Positions 11,801 to 24,104 of a DNA stretch of 64,000 nucleotides are shown here, in pieces (the stretch's first letter is position 1; each line of letters starts with the position of its first letter). This DNA is from Hemerocallis citrina. Lineage: Eukaryota; Streptophyta; Magnoliopsida; Asparagales; Asphodelaceae. Location of the stretch: the NCBI GenBank assembly GCA_017893485.1, contig CM030362.1, forward strand, positions 261,134,255-261,198,254. Direction: 5' to 3'. The notes under the pieces are model-generated. The model was not told the origin of the DNA and ran no database searches. It saw only the letters and a program-made list of their open reading frames with translations. Both the position numbers and the translations under genes were made by a program.

Positions 11801-12741
11801 TAACCTGATTTGGTTTAGGTTTTGAGGGTTTTGATCCGAATTTCGGTTTATTCGATTTTTCATAAAAAAAACTAATTTCAACTTCGTTTCTTCTCCAATT
11901 TCATTCAAAATTTCCAGAATATAACTTTTATGTATTTCTAAAATATCAGTAACAAAAAACTTAATTTTTGGCATAAAAATATGATTCTCCTCTCTAAAAA
12001 CGATGTTGTCTTATATTTTCAAATAAGCACATACAATGTAGTTTTTTTTTATAAGTTGCATTCAAACTTCTCATGTATCTCTTTTATTATTTTTATTATT
12101 ATTAATTAATCATTTAGTAACAAATCTCACATTTTCACATTATTAACAAGGGAATTAGTAAAAAAAATCACCTTTAGGCATGGGTATTGTTTCGACAAAT
12201 TTAAACATACAATCATGTCTCCTTAGCACAATTCATCAATTAAAGCATGGTAGCATGGTCAATATTAAACTAACAATCATAATTTCCAATTAATTACCAT
12301 TCTTTTCACACACAATCAATCATTTCAATTTGTCTCATTCTCATAACACATGGCTAAAATAGCTAAGTTTCTTTTCAATTTCAACAACCATACTCTAGCA
12401 TGAAACCTAATTAGAAGTATAAGAGAATCACCCACCTTTAATAAAGAGAAAATCAAATAAACTCCCAAAGATCTCCTGCAACGAATAGGCGAAGCCTTCT
12501 CCTCCTAGATCAAGCCACCAAGTTGACTTCTCCTCCTATTGAACAAGCAACCCGAGCCTCCCCTATTTGTTCCCTGGTGTAGTCCGGCCTCCTCTCCTTA
12601 GTTGAAGCACACACACAAACACTCACTCTTTTCAACTCACTACTCCTCAATCTTTTGTCTCTCCAAATTGCCTCTCTTTCTTTTCTTTCTATTCTTTTCT
12701 TTCAAAAATTTCAAGTGTGAGAATGAAGGGTGTAGGGAGGG

Positions 12742-12750
12742 GTATTTATA
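12742..12750 (-). promoter_or_regulatory. TATA box of element A LTR
   Basis: TATAAATAC on the minus strand followed by CCCTCC, about 560 bp from the LTR start, the same placement as in D (48394) and C (23142). Confidence 0.7.
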
Positions 12751-13310
12751 CAAATTTTTAGGGTGAATGTAGGGCTAGGATTAGATCAAATGGTTAGAGA
12801 TCAAGGGTCGAGATAAACTAGGGAGTTATAGAAACTACCCATGATGAACAACCAACTCTCCACCACTTCCTACTCTCCCACTCTCCATCCTACAATCCGA
12901 CCTATGGGTGAAAGGTGTGCAATGCACACTCTAGTGCATGCACGTGCCAAACAGTACCATCCTTACAAGTTGTTCATGTGAATTAAAATTAATTGTTCAT
13001 GAAAAGAGTCTACACTACAAGTTACGCTATTTTAAAATAGGATTAAGTTAAATGGGCTCACTAATGGGCCAATTTAACCATGGGCTCTCCTAATTAAATT
13101 AATTAATTAATTAAGAGTGGGCTTAAAAGAGACAAATAGGTCTAGAATTTAATTAGGCTCTTAAAACAGTCTTTTGGAAAATAAAGAGAACAAACTACTT
13201 GTTCTTACAAAAAAATATTTTTATAGAATAAATTATACATATGAAATTGTACGTCTGAAACACGTAAAATCACAAACTCTACATAAATAGAAATTTAGGG
13301 TGTTACAACA

Positions 13311-13320
13311 CTCCCTCCTT
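13311..13320 (-). other. Polypurine tract of element A
   Basis: AAGGAGGGAG on the minus strand, three bases from the LTR start. The preceding GGAACTATTCT is shared exactly with the PPT region of D. Confidence 0.85.
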
Positions 13321-13408
13321 AGAATAGTTCCATCCCCGGAACTACACTTAAAGAGTGAGAAAAACAAGAAATACAACAAAGAGATAAGAAAAGAAAAAAA
13401 AATACAAA

Positions 13409-14505
13409 TCACACAAAGAGCTCTGGATGATCTTTCATCATCCTCTCATCAGATTCCCAAGTAGCATCTTCAACTGGTTTCTCCAGACTACTTTGACCAT
13501 CAGTATCGATTGTTCCTCAAGACTTTCTCTCGACGATCGACAATCTCAACCGGAAGCTCAATGTAACTAAGATCCAATTGCAAACCCTCCGGTACTTCGG
13601 GCAAATGGTGACTCAGATCTAGAATGTACCCTCTCAGCATAGACACATGAAAGACATTGTGCACCTGAGACAACTCTTCCGGTAACTCCAACCGATAAGC
13701 AGTTTTTCCAATCCGCTTCAATATCTTGTATGGGACTATGAAGCTCGGGGCTAACTTCTCACCTCTGCCGAAGCGAATCACACCCTTGCTAGGTGAAACA
13801 TTCAGAAAGACAAAGTCACCAACCTCAAACTCAAGGTCCCTCCTCCGGTTGTCTGCATAGCTCTTTTGCCTACTCTGAGCCTCCACCAACCTCTTCCTGA
13901 TCGGATCGATCTTTTCAGAGGTCTGCTACACAATCTCAGGCCCAAACATCTGCCGCTCCCCAACTTCAAACCAACAGACAAGTGTTCTGCACTTCCTGCC
14001 ATACAGAGCTTCGTACGACGCCATCCCAATACTAGTATGAAAACTATTGTTGTAGGCGAACTCCACCAGAGCTTGATGTCTTTCCCAACTTCCTCCAAAG
14101 TCTAGTACACAACACCGAATCATAGCCTCAAGAATACGGTTGACTCTCTCGGTCTGTCCATCGGTTTGACGATGAAAAGCAGTGCTAAAATCCGTCTTGG
14201 TACCCAAAGCTGTTTGAAGACTCCTCCAGAAATACAAAGTAAACTGCGCATCTCGATCAGACACAATGGTTAACGGAACACCATGAAGTCTGACGATCTC
14301 ACCAACATACAGCTCAGCCAACTTGTCCATCGACAAAGTGAGTTTCATTGCCAAGAAGTGAGTGGACTTGGTTAGTCGATCGACTATGACCCAAATTGCA
14401 TTATTGCCCTATGAACTCTTGGGCAAACCGTGATGAAATCTATACTGATGTTATCCCATTTCTATTTCGAAATAGGTAACGGTTGCAATAGACCTTTGGG
14501 TTTCT
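13409..14505 (-). pseudogene. Integrase core and chromodomain remnant of element A
   Basis: Minus-strand frames encode the Ty3-type integrase core: VSDRDAQF near the second catalytic Asp, [15 protein letters not shown] with the catalytic Glu, [20 protein letters not shown], then the C-terminal domain with QVHNVFHVSMLRGY, and a chromodomain start IELPVEIVDRREKVLR. A small deletion near 13480 (4 bp compared with D) shifts the frame in the chromodomain, and a stop lies after FGPEIV near 13926. The HHCC zinc-binding part and first catalytic Asp region are missing or scrambled because the deletion junction lies just upstream. This part would have inserted element cDNA with chromatin targeting by the chromodomain; it is not functional here. 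Confidence 0.85.
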
Positions 14506-15423
14506 AATTCTCGGCTTGGGGCATTGAGACTTGTAATGTCCCGTCTCACCACAGTTGAAGCAAGTCAATATAGGAGGTCTCACCCAATTGTTTTCGGGTC
14601 TCCCAGCTACGTTGACAGCGTTCGCTCCCGTTGGTTTGAACCCTTGGGCCGGTGGCTGTCCCCTGAAATTGCCAGAAATTGCGAGCCTCTTCCCAACGTT
14701 CCAGTTGGTCCTCCAATTCTAAACAGTATGGAACTGCTTTATGTCTGCCTCAGTGTCTGCAGCTCGTTTGACCAACTTGTCAAACCTCCTGTCACCAAGG
14801 GGTATCATCCTGGATCTCAGACTTGGCCTCAAACCATGCTCGAACTTTTGAGCCATCTTCACCTCGTCCATCACCAGTTCAGGCGCATACCTAGAGAGCT
14901 GGGTGAGCCTTGTCTCATACTTCCTAACCAACATACCGCCCTGCTGCAGTGCCAGAAACTCCATGGCCTTCTTCTCCTGGACGTCTGATGGAAAGTAATG
15001 ACTACAAAACTCCTCCAAGAATTCTTCCCAGCCAAAAACAAAATCTCCCATCGTCCGCTTTATCGACTGCCACCATACAGCCGCATCCTTCTCAAACTGC
15101 AGTGCAGCCAATTTCACCTTGCTGCCCTCCGGAGTCTCCAAGACTTCGAAGATAATCTCTACCTGTCTGATCCAGTTGTCAGTCGCGTTAGGGTCTGATT
15201 TTCCCTCAAATACAGGTGGTTTCATCTACTTGAATGATTCTTTGATTGCTTCGGGTACTGGATTCACAGGCACTCTCCCTTGGTTCTGATTCGTGGCAAC
15301 GACATTGAGTGTCTGATAGACCCTTGCTATCTCCGTTTCCAAGTCCAGACCTTCTCCGCTTCTAGCTCTTCTTCTTGCCATATTCTGATGCAAAAGATCC
15401 ATTAAATTTGAAGTATAAAACAT
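14505..15423 (-). pseudogene. Gag of element A with CCHC zinc knuckle fused to integrase remnant
   Basis: Minus-strand frames encode a Ty3-type capsid domain: PPVFEGKSDPNATDNWIRQ, AAVWWQS, and EFLEEFCSHYFP, with the zinc knuckle CFNCGETGHYKSQC near 14560-14520. A start is available at 15381 (MARRRARSGEG) or 15423. A stop follows ESFK at 15226. Immediately after the knuckle the sequence changes to the region equivalent to KAENQKP of D's integrase, so protease to RNase H are deleted. The product would be a structural RNA-packaging protein; this copy is broken. Confidence 0.8.
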
Positions 15424-15551
15424 GAATTTAAATCAACTTTTCATTTCAATGAATTCTAAACTTTATACATTCAAATTTAAAACATTTCTGACATCAAATG
15501 AAAGCAGTAAGAAAATACAACATTCTAGTTCCTACGGTTCCTCTTGGCTTC

Positions 15552-15931
15552 TCAAAGCTCTTCCCATAGTTTCACCACTTCTTCCTTCAGTACATCGTAC
15601 ATGTTTTTCCTCTTCTCGAGTTCCCAAACACGATGACTGAGAGTTGCAATGCTCTCCTTGCACTTCGCACACTGTGTCTGCAGCAGCTCTGCTCTCTCCC
15701 TCTGAGTCTCTACCTGCCTCTGAAGAGACACAATGAGACTACTCATAACTGGTTCTTCCTCGTCGGAGGAATCATCAGAAGAATTCGGAGGTGGAGTATC
15801 TCTCGGGACACAGGCCATTCCTCTTCAAATTCTTCAGGATCTTCTTCGTCAGAATCAGCTTGCCTGGGGTAGTAATCCTCCTCAACTATGTGCCAGTCGT
15901 CATCTCTAGCTGGGTCGAAGTGATCCGCCAT
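15552..15931 (-). pseudogene. ORF0 of element A: acidic, coiled-coil small protein between PBS and gag
   Basis: Start chosen at 15931 (MADHFDPARDD), the same start as in D (51445). An acidic stretch (DSDEEDPEEFEEEW) is followed by a Ser/Asp/Glu segment and a heptad-like C-terminal half (SLQRQVETQRERAELLQ). A frameshift near 15800 splits the frame. The position between PBS and gag, and the sequence, match D's ORF0. I do not recognise a named Pfam family and assign no function. Confidence 0.7.
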
Positions 15932-16072
15932 TTTAGAGAAAGGAGAAGAAGAGGCATAAATCATTAAGCAACACAAATGTAAGTGACTTACATTTAAAAC
16001 TCTAGACTCACACGCTCTAATGTCCACTTCTAGGGTGTCGTTCCTTATAAATTTGTACTACTTGGAAGTGTG

Positions 16073-16084
16073 GCCCTGATACCA
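16073..16084 (-). other. Primer binding site of element A
   Basis: Plus strand GCCCTGATACCA, one base away from the GCTCTGATACCA of C and F. It lies 3 bp from the LTR end at 16088. Confidence 0.8.
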
Positions 16085-16087
16085 CTC

Positions 16088-18068
16088 TATAACACCCTGA
16101 ATTCCAAAACAGACTGAATTCGAAGTTCCACAGGAACTTTACACTTCTCTTCGTACAATTTTACAAGGAAATAAAAACTTTTGTTACATCAGAGTTTACA
16201 TTTACATTACATATTTACAGCGAAAGAAAATTATAAAAATTTACATGAATTGAAATGTACAACACTTGAATCAGTCTTTAATCAGCATGCATTCTTTAGT
16301 CTTGTTAATCACTTTACCCTGCATAGAAACTGTGGGCACGTCAGTTGCTTACAACCGACGAAATATTAAACGCAGCTATCCTCTCTATGCCAAAACAGTA
16401 TAACGATTCTTAAATACTTAAACAAACCACAAACTTGATCACAAACAAAACTACAAGGGACTATTCTATCTATGTTGTGTTGTGCGGTGCACTTGGTCCT
16501 TAATGCAGTTATGTATGTTACATGACACTAATGCGCACTTATTCAGATTCTATGCATCCCATACCAAATAGGTCTGAGAGCAAGCCCTTAACCGTTCTTC
16601 ATCTTGTAGGCTTCAATCCCTCATCATGACTTAAACTACTACTGTAACTATGATAAGTATCCTAGAAGTTCTATAAGTTACGAGCTCATGTCCAGACAGC
16701 CTGAAGGAATATTCCACGTCATGTCACGACACATCGTGAAGAACCTATGGACAATTCAGCCTTCGTCATGGGACATGACACCACCCGCTGTCACCAAACA
16801 CCACACGAGCATTGCTTGCTGTACGGACTCCTAGAGACATATCCACGTCATGTCACGACGCATCGTGAAGACAGCTTGTGAATATTTTCACACCGTAGCT
16901 CCGAGGCCCTCATACTCATATTTTTCTCTTATTTTCATCACATCTTCACTATGTATCTAGTCCTTAGTTATTTGAATCATGAACAAAATCAATTTTCTAG
17001 AGTTAGCCATCCCACTATACCAATCTTAACCATTTATATAACATGTCCCAATCTTGGTCTTTTCATTTCAAATTTCATTTCATCAAATTTCTTTCCAATG
17101 TCAGTATGAGGTTTAGCTACAGTCTAGTTTCTCAATTTCACTTCATAATCACAAAATTTGAGTCTTCAAACTCATAAGTTCTTTTTCACAATTATCATGA
17201 TTTCCATTCTTTCCTATGAACCAAATCTCATACATAAAGCTCAATTGCAATTCATGCATTTCATTCAAGCAAAATATGTTTCACTAATTCCATGTAATTC
17301 CTTTTTTCTCCCAAAATAAAAATCCATAATTGAACACGCTTCAAGTTCTTTTTATACAAAATTCTCTTTTATAAGTTTAGTATAACTCTTCATGGATAAA
17401 AATTCTCTTTTTTTTATACTTATGCAAATATCAATTTTACAGAGTTCTACTCAATTTTACTCCTCACACTATTTAATTTAAGTCAAAAATAGTGTGCAAA
17501 TATTTTTTTATGAAATCCATATATTTTTATAATAATTATCAAAATTATCCCAAATTTTTCAAAGTCAAAATCACCAAAAAAAGTAAAAGAAATCGAAAAA
17601 GGTTTAATAATGCCGAGCTCAGGAATCGAACCAGCGACCAAAGTCAAGCCCAGCGCTACAGTGCAACGCACTGTGGTGCATGCGCTAACCAGAAGGGACA
17701 GGGCGCAACCACGTCACAGAGAGGGCGCCAACTCTTATGAACCCATTTCCCCTATTCGGATTTTCTCAAATTTTTTTTAAAACAAAAGCCTCTTGTTCGG
17801 TTTCGAACCCGAGACCTAAGACCAGACCCATGCTACAGTAAGCTCACCCAAACGCACCCATTAGCCAAGATGTCCACATGACTAACCTAATTTGGTTTAG
17901 GTTTTGAGGATTTTGATCCGAATTTCGGTTTATTCGATTTTTCATTTGAAAAAAAAAACTAATTTCAACTTCCTTTCTTCTCCAATTTCATTCAAAATTT
18001 CCAGAATATAACTTCTATGTATTTCTAATATATCAATAACTAAAAACTTAATTTTTGGCATAAAAATG
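16088..18068 (-). repeat. Element A 5' LTR, truncated by insertion of B
   Basis: Begins TATAACACCC (mutated from TGTAACACCC). It runs in parallel with 10505-11990 and breaks from that copy at about 18067, where element B's terminus TGTTGCCGCTGG starts. It carries the same two tRNA-like blocks. No gene is present in these 2 kb. Confidence 0.85.
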
Positions 18069-18203
18069 TGTTGCCGCTGGATTCGGTGTGGGGGCAATAG
18101 ATAGAATTTGTAGGTTTGCAGGGACTCGAACAGGCTGGATCTCACTTCTTCCTTGTTGACAAGTTGAGTCCTTGGTGCTCCCGCGGACCTGCACAAACGT
18201 TCG
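18069..18203 (-). repeat. Element B 3' LTR, first segment (left of C)
   Basis: Starts TGTTGCCGCTGGATTCGG and shares GGTGTGGGGGCAA and AGATAGAATTTGT with the LTR at 42159. It stops at the GTTCG target duplication and resumes at 30322. Confidence 0.75.
18199..18203. other. Left 5-bp target site duplication of element C
   Basis: GTTCG directly before the LTR start at 18204; repeated at 30322-30326 directly after the other LTR. Confidence 0.9.
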
Positions 18204-21200
18204 TGTAGCGCCCCGATTTCCGATACCGGGAAACCGTGACACGAGTCAAGACCTTTTCTTCAATTAGTCACAATACACAGAAAAACAGGAGAATTTAAAA
18301 CTTTTTCATTCAATACACAAAGTGTTACAAGTCTGAATATTGTACAACTGTAATACCTTACAATAGAGTTACAATATTACCTTTACATTTCTAAGTATTA
18401 CAACCTTCAACATCTTACATCAGAGTACTTCTCAACTAATGAACAATCAATACATATACTGCAGCGGAACTAAACATAACACTGACTCCTTGCTTTCCTT
18501 GCCTTGAGTCCTCCTGAATCTCGCCTTTGTACTTCGGCGATCCAGTACCTATGGAAGTGGGGACGTCAGTATTCACTGACGCTTAAAGGCTGATCATATA
18601 GCAGCGAATCTTCCAAACAATATACACAATATAGCAATGGTGTTAGTGTAGTTTAAGTGTACGTGAGTGCTATGACTAGACTCTAATGCAATATTTAAAT
18701 AGAACTAGGACACTTCCTATTCTAATGTCAGCAAGTCTCCGAAAGCAACATGCAGCCCATACTACATGCGACTCCATCTCAAGCCGTTTCTCCATATATA
18801 GGGATTTAACCCGCGCGACACATTCTAATTGTACACAACCTGTTCCTGACAATACTCCATGACTCTGTGAGGTTGCAGAAGAGGTCAAGTCCCCTTATGC
18901 AGTCTGCTTATGGTGTCTCCGTTTTCCACTACTACCCGGCAAGCCGGACCTCACTCGATCCCAGTATATCGGGCATCGTTCCAAAATCAAACCATAGAGT
19001 TTCGCAAGCGCAGGGCAGCGCGAAGCCTACCCTGTGGCACTCTCTGGGGTCTAGTAAGCGCAGGACTGCACCATGCATCCAGTGGCACCCCAGCCACGGT
19101 ATTTCAGGAATTAACAGCGCAAGATACGCAACCCGTGTCCTCAACTTGTGAGACGGCACCGTACGTATCCCTTTGACGGGAAGGTACAACCCAGTACACC
19201 ACCTATGATCTGCCTCAAGGGACGAGTTAGTGTAAGGGGCCCCCTACAACTGACCCCTCTCTCCCGGCAAAAGGGTTTAAGTAAAAGAATCCTTGTAAGT
19301 CACTATCCTAGTGATGTCCCTGACTCGAACAATCCTAGGGATAACAATATTAGAAACACAACATGCTAGGCCTTAAATTAGGCTTCGCAAGAAACCTCTA
19401 CTAGGCCGCTCAACCTAGATTTACCAGAATCCCTCAGGATCCGGTTCGTGGCTCATCGATCCAAGACTTGGCCGTGCGAATATACACGCATGCCGCTACC
19501 CTAGACTTGGATTCTGTCTATACTCCGGTCCTTGATTAACCTACCCTGGTTAAGATTCGACGGTACACAAGGAGTGACTCCTCCACAGTTCCTTAGGGTA
19601 GAAATCATATGTCTTGACGGTCGATAGCCCTTAGGGTGGTAACATCACCCTAGGCGAGCACAACGAACCGTGTACTAGCCAACAAGCTATACACGAGTAA
19701 CAACCACATACGAGCCAATTAAGCTACGTATGAAACAATAACTACCTACGAGCCAGGCGGGCCCCGTAGGAGATAATCGCGTACATACCGGCCAAATAAG
19801 CCGCGTATGAGACTGACAGCTACGCACGGGCCGGTCGGGCCGCGTACGAGACAACCACCTACATACGAGCCGACTAAGCTACGTATGAGACCCACAGCTA
19901 CATACGGGCCAGTCGAGCCATGTACGAGCACAACCGTGTGCAAACAACCATACAGGTAATCAATCCTAGAAGCAACCAAACGTGCTTACTAACAAACTTA
20001 ATCTTCTACTGTTAGAAGCAACAAAGGAATCAACTAGTAGTCTATGATCGGTATTGTACTAGGGAAGAACCGAAGGCGATAAAATGGCCTTTATCGGACT
20101 AACTATCCCTAGTGGTCTTCCCAATCCTTCTTACTTCAACCTATAGCGCCTTAAGTATGGCATACAATTACAAGCATTTTCCTACGACAATCTAATCGTA
20201 TAACTCAACCACCATGATACTCCTATGTATGAATGTGATTAATGCTTATGCTTACATCGAGCTCAAGCATGAAAATCACTTACGACCTAGACATGAAGTC
20301 TGCTATAGTCGATCGTAGGTTACAAATTGATCATGAAAACTTACTATTTATCCCGACTAATCCCCACAACCCAACTAGTATAAACAAGCTACATTCCAAG
20401 GCATAGTAGGTAGTTCTAACACTACTCCTACAACATTCTAAGCAAGTATTAAACTATAGCATGGTATAGAACACAACATAAAATCACTACAACTAACCAT
20501 GGGTAGTCCCTTTACTCTAAGCATGAATATTATAGTATAGATGTCATTAACTTAACATGATCAATAATTAGCATGATACCTACTTACTTAGAATGAATCA
20601 TGATCATCTACTAACATAGCATGAACAAACATTTATCTAAGCATGGGTACCATGTAACATGAGTATTCATATAACTTTGCATGGTATACGACTTACTCAC
20701 AATCTAAACTAGTATGACCTACAACTTACTTACAATTAAGCTAGTATGGCATAGATCTTGCCTATAATTAAAAACTAGCATGGTATATCTCTTACCTACA
20801 ATTAACTAGCATGGTATACAACTCTTCTACCACTTATCTAGCATGAATCTTCATTAAGCATAAATAACTACTAAACATGGTAGGAAATTTTTAGGATGAA
20901 TCCTACAACATTCTAATCATAAATAAATTATTAAACATGATAGGAAACTTTAGGAATGAGTCCTACAAATTCTAAGCACAAATAAATTACTAACCATGAT
21001 AGGAAACTCTAGATTGCATCCTACAACATTGTTAAGCATAAATGAGTGAATCTAAGCATGGTAGGAAACTCTAGAATTTGTCCTACATCATTCTAACATC
21101 ATTAAGCATGGTAGGATGTTTTTAGAATCAATCCTACAACTAACTAGGCATGAAACATGGTAGGATATTTGAGAAGAAATCCTACAACCTTGTTAGACAT

Positions 21201-21589
21201 AAAGCATGATGGGATATGTTTTAGAAATAATCCCACAATTTTCTAAACATAAGCATGATAGAACTTCTTTAGAAAATATCCTACAACATTTTGAGTCTAA
21301 AAGCATGATAGGATATTTTTAGAACACATCCTACAACATTTTAAGTCTAAAACATGATAGGAATAGAATCCTACAACATTACCAAGCATGATAGGAAAAG
21401 AATCCTACAACATTCTAAGCATGATAGGTAATTAAAGAAGCAATCCTACAATTAACTAAGCATAGTAGGATATTTTTAGAAAAAGTCCTACAACATCCTA
21501 AACATAAAGCATGATGGGATAATTTTATAAAGCATCCTACAACTAATTAAGCATAGAATCATGGTAGGATAATTTTAGCAAAAGTCCTA

Positions 21590-21800
21590 CAACTAACTAA
21601 GCATGAATATGGCTCCTAACATTTTTAGAAGAAATCCTACAACCTTAGTAGCATGAAAATGGCTTCTAACTATTTTTAGAAGTGGTCCTACAACATTGGT
21701 AGTAAGAAGATGGCTTCTAAATATTTTTAGAAGTGGTCCTACAATATTGGTAGCATGAATATTGCCTCTAAATATTTTTAGAAGCAATCCTACAACATTT
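21590..21800. repeat. About 54-bp repeats with a hairpin core in C LTR
   Basis: Four units with CTTCTAAATATTTTTAGAAG, nearly a perfect inverted repeat, followed by GGTCCTACAACATTGGTAG. A copy lies in the other LTR at about 28190-28390. Confidence 0.75.
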
Positions 21801-22189
21801 TACTACTACTACTACTCCTATTTTAATCAAAACATAACACACAATTATCCACTACTACTACTACTACCTTCTTATCAAGAACACAACATATAACTTACTA
21901 CTACTACCTCATTAAGAACACAACAAACAACATCTATAGTTACTTACTACTATATCATCACTACTTCTTTCTCATCAAAATCACAACATACAACTTACTA
22001 CTATTACTACTACCTTATTAATCAACATACATGCTACTACTACTTCATTTTATTACATACTACAACTTATTATTTTAGCTTACTACTACTTAGTTGCTTA
22101 CTAATCTTTATTATTACTAGTGATAAGGAAAAGATCATTTTTTATTTTATTTTACTTTACAAAAAGAAAAGATCTCTTTTTTTATATAG

Positions 22190-22575
22190 CTACTCTAGTG
22201 ATCAAAAATAAAAAGAAAAGATCTTTTTAATAGCTACAATTAGTGATTAAATAAAAAGAGAAGATCTTTTTAATTAACTACAACTAGTGATCAAAATAAA
22301 AAGAAAGATCTTTTTAATTAGTTACAACTAGTGATCAAAGTAAAAGAGAAGATCTTTTTAATTAACTACAACTAGTGATCAAAATAAAAAGAGAAGATCT
22401 TTTTAATTAACTACAACTAGTGATCAAAATAAAAAGAAAGATCTTTTTAATTAGTTACAACTAGTGATCAAAATAAAAAGAAAGATCTTTTTAATTAACT
22501 ACAACTAGTGATCAAAATAAAAAGAGAAGATCTTTTTAATTAACTACAACTAGTGATCAAAATAAAAAGAAAGAT
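22190..22575. repeat. 46-48-bp tandem repeats in C LTR
   Basis: Eight or nine units containing ACTACAACTAGTGATCAAAA and AGATCTTTTTAATTA. The other LTR has the matching array at about 28780-29165. Confidence 0.88.
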
Positions 22576-23141
22576 CTTTTTATTAGAACATATGCCTTTT
22601 TATTAGTCCAAGTTCCATAAGGTCCTACAACTCACAATGGTTGTAAAAGAATTCTCATATGCTTATGTGTATTGAGTCCTACAACCAACAATGGTTGTAT
22701 GTCCAACATTATGCAATATGTGAGTCTTTTGGTCCAATAACATACAAACAACAACTACAATAATAAAGTTATGATCTTTATATGTTAGTAGTTACTACTA
22801 CTACTTTTTTACTTTTACTTCTTACTACATTCTCACACAACAATACACCCAACAAAACTCAAAGAAAACAAAACAAGAGGATGAGAAGAAGAAGTCAAAC
22901 AACCACACAAACAAACAAACAAACAATCAAACAAGAAGGCATGAAGAAACCCCCACCTTAACCTTTCTATTTGGAAGAACTAGCTTGCTAATCCTTCTCC
23001 TTCCCCTAGCTTTTTAGAACTCTTCTATTAACCTACAAAACAAAACTCTCAAGTTAATTTGTTCTCTCTTTCTTTTCCTTTCTTTCTTTCTTTCTTTCTT
23101 TTGTTTTTTCTAAAATGAGAGGAGGTGGTAAATGAGGGGGG

Positions 23142-23148
23142 ATTTATA
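23142..23148 (-). promoter_or_regulatory. TATA box of element C LTR
   Basis: TATAAAT followed by CCCCCC on the minus strand, about 590 bp from the LTR start. The other LTR has it at 29732-29738. Same architecture as in A and D. Confidence 0.7.
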
Positions 23149-23732
23149 GAAGGAGATGGGAGTGGTAAGTGCACCAAATGGCACAAAATAACCCCAAAAG
23201 AAGGGCCGGCCATGCTTGTAGGGGGGGGGAGGAGTATGGTGTAGGCTAGTGAGGTGGAAGGATAAGGGTTCTAGAAGGGTTTTAGTCCTTCTCTTATGCA
23301 TACAACTCTCTTTTAAACCTTCTAATCAAACCCTAATTCTCTAATTGAGTTGCCATGACAAGAGTAAGTATATTGTCCTAAAGTACATACTACATACTAG
23401 GTATAATATACTAAGTACCATACAATTGTATGTATGTGTACATGTATGTGTATACAAAAATCTTCTTATAAAATCCTCATAAAATTTCCAAAAATAGTTT
23501 AATTTGGAAAATAATAGTAAAATAAATTTTATTATTACTTTGGAGAGTCGCGCTATCAATTTGATGCGCTTCGGGTGCGCACTGACCGATAGATGTGCGT
23601 AGGCACTGTTTGTGGGCAATCCGGCAAAAAATCACCAAAATAATCTAATTTTGGAATTAAAATAAAATAATAATAAAATATTAATAAAATATTAATTTCT
23701 ATGAGTTAATATCCGTCCGGGATATTACATTA

Positions 23733-23742
23733 CTCCCTCCTT
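23733..23742 (-). other. Polypurine tract of element C
   Basis: AAGGAGGGAG on the minus strand just inside the 3' LTR, preceded by GAACTATTCT as in A and D. Confidence 0.9.
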
Positions 23743-24104
23743 AGAATAGTTCTGTCCTCAGAACTACTTTAAGTTAGGAGAATGAATCGACAAATACGAA
23801 ATAATATAGTCGGAGAACAAGAGATGAATCGAAACTTTTCTTTGAACATCCTTCCAAAGGGTTACACTTATATATACACAAACCTACTGGTTTAAAAAAT
23901 ATTGTCTCCTCCTTGGTAATGACTTTCCTACCTATATATTACAGGAGTAGGAGTCAAGATCCCAAAATAAAAAAACGGTCTACCTAAACCTACTGGTTAC
24001 AAGTGTCACATTTTTTCTCAAGTGACATCCTCCCTATCTATACATCACACATGTAGGGGCCAAAAACCACAAAATAACAAAACAACTCCTAAGTACTTGA
24101 CTGC

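Larger units (their letters stand above)
10505..13307 (-). repeat. Element A 3' LTR, truncated by C-prime
   Basis: Matches the other A LTR: position 10505 corresponds to about 16570 there, so about 480 bp lie beyond C-prime outside the window. It ends in GGGTGTTACA at 13307 next to the PPT. It includes a repeated palindromic word (10647 and 10776), two tRNA-like blocks (11530-11625 and 11705-11800, minus) and a TATAAATAC box on the minus strand at 12742-12750. No gene is present in these 2.8 kb. Confidence 0.85.
10505..18068 (-). mobile_element. Element A: internally deleted Tekay-like chromovirus
   Basis: The order in element direction is LTR (16088-18068, cut by B), PBS, ORF0, gag, fused remnant of integrase plus chromodomain, PPT, LTR (10505-13307, cut by C-prime). 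Protease, RT and RNase H are missing. Protein similarity to element D, shared PBS and PPT, and matching LTR ends (GTGTTACA on the plus strand) put A in the same family. The interior is only 2.78 kb. Stops and frameshifts show it is inactive. Confidence 0.85.
18204..23729 (-). repeat. Element C 3' LTR (5.5 kb)
   Basis: From TGTAGCGCCCCG to ATATTACA. Contents from left: 78-bp TACGAGCC repeats (19670-19980), degenerate CCTACAAC/AGCATGATAGG repeats (20860-21560), hairpin repeats (21590-21800), CTA-rich zone (21800-22100), 46-bp GATC repeats (22190-22575), GGCCGGCC word and a 9-G tract (23221-23229), and a minus-strand TATAAAT box at 23142-23148. Open frames in it (18676-19979, 21593-21787, 23110-23619) are all repeated in the other LTR and have no domain. 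Confidence 0.93.

Noticed and set aside
18676..19979. Several small ORFs repeated in both C LTRs
   Set aside because: They are conserved only because the LTRs are young copies; no domain, and overlapping frames on both strands.
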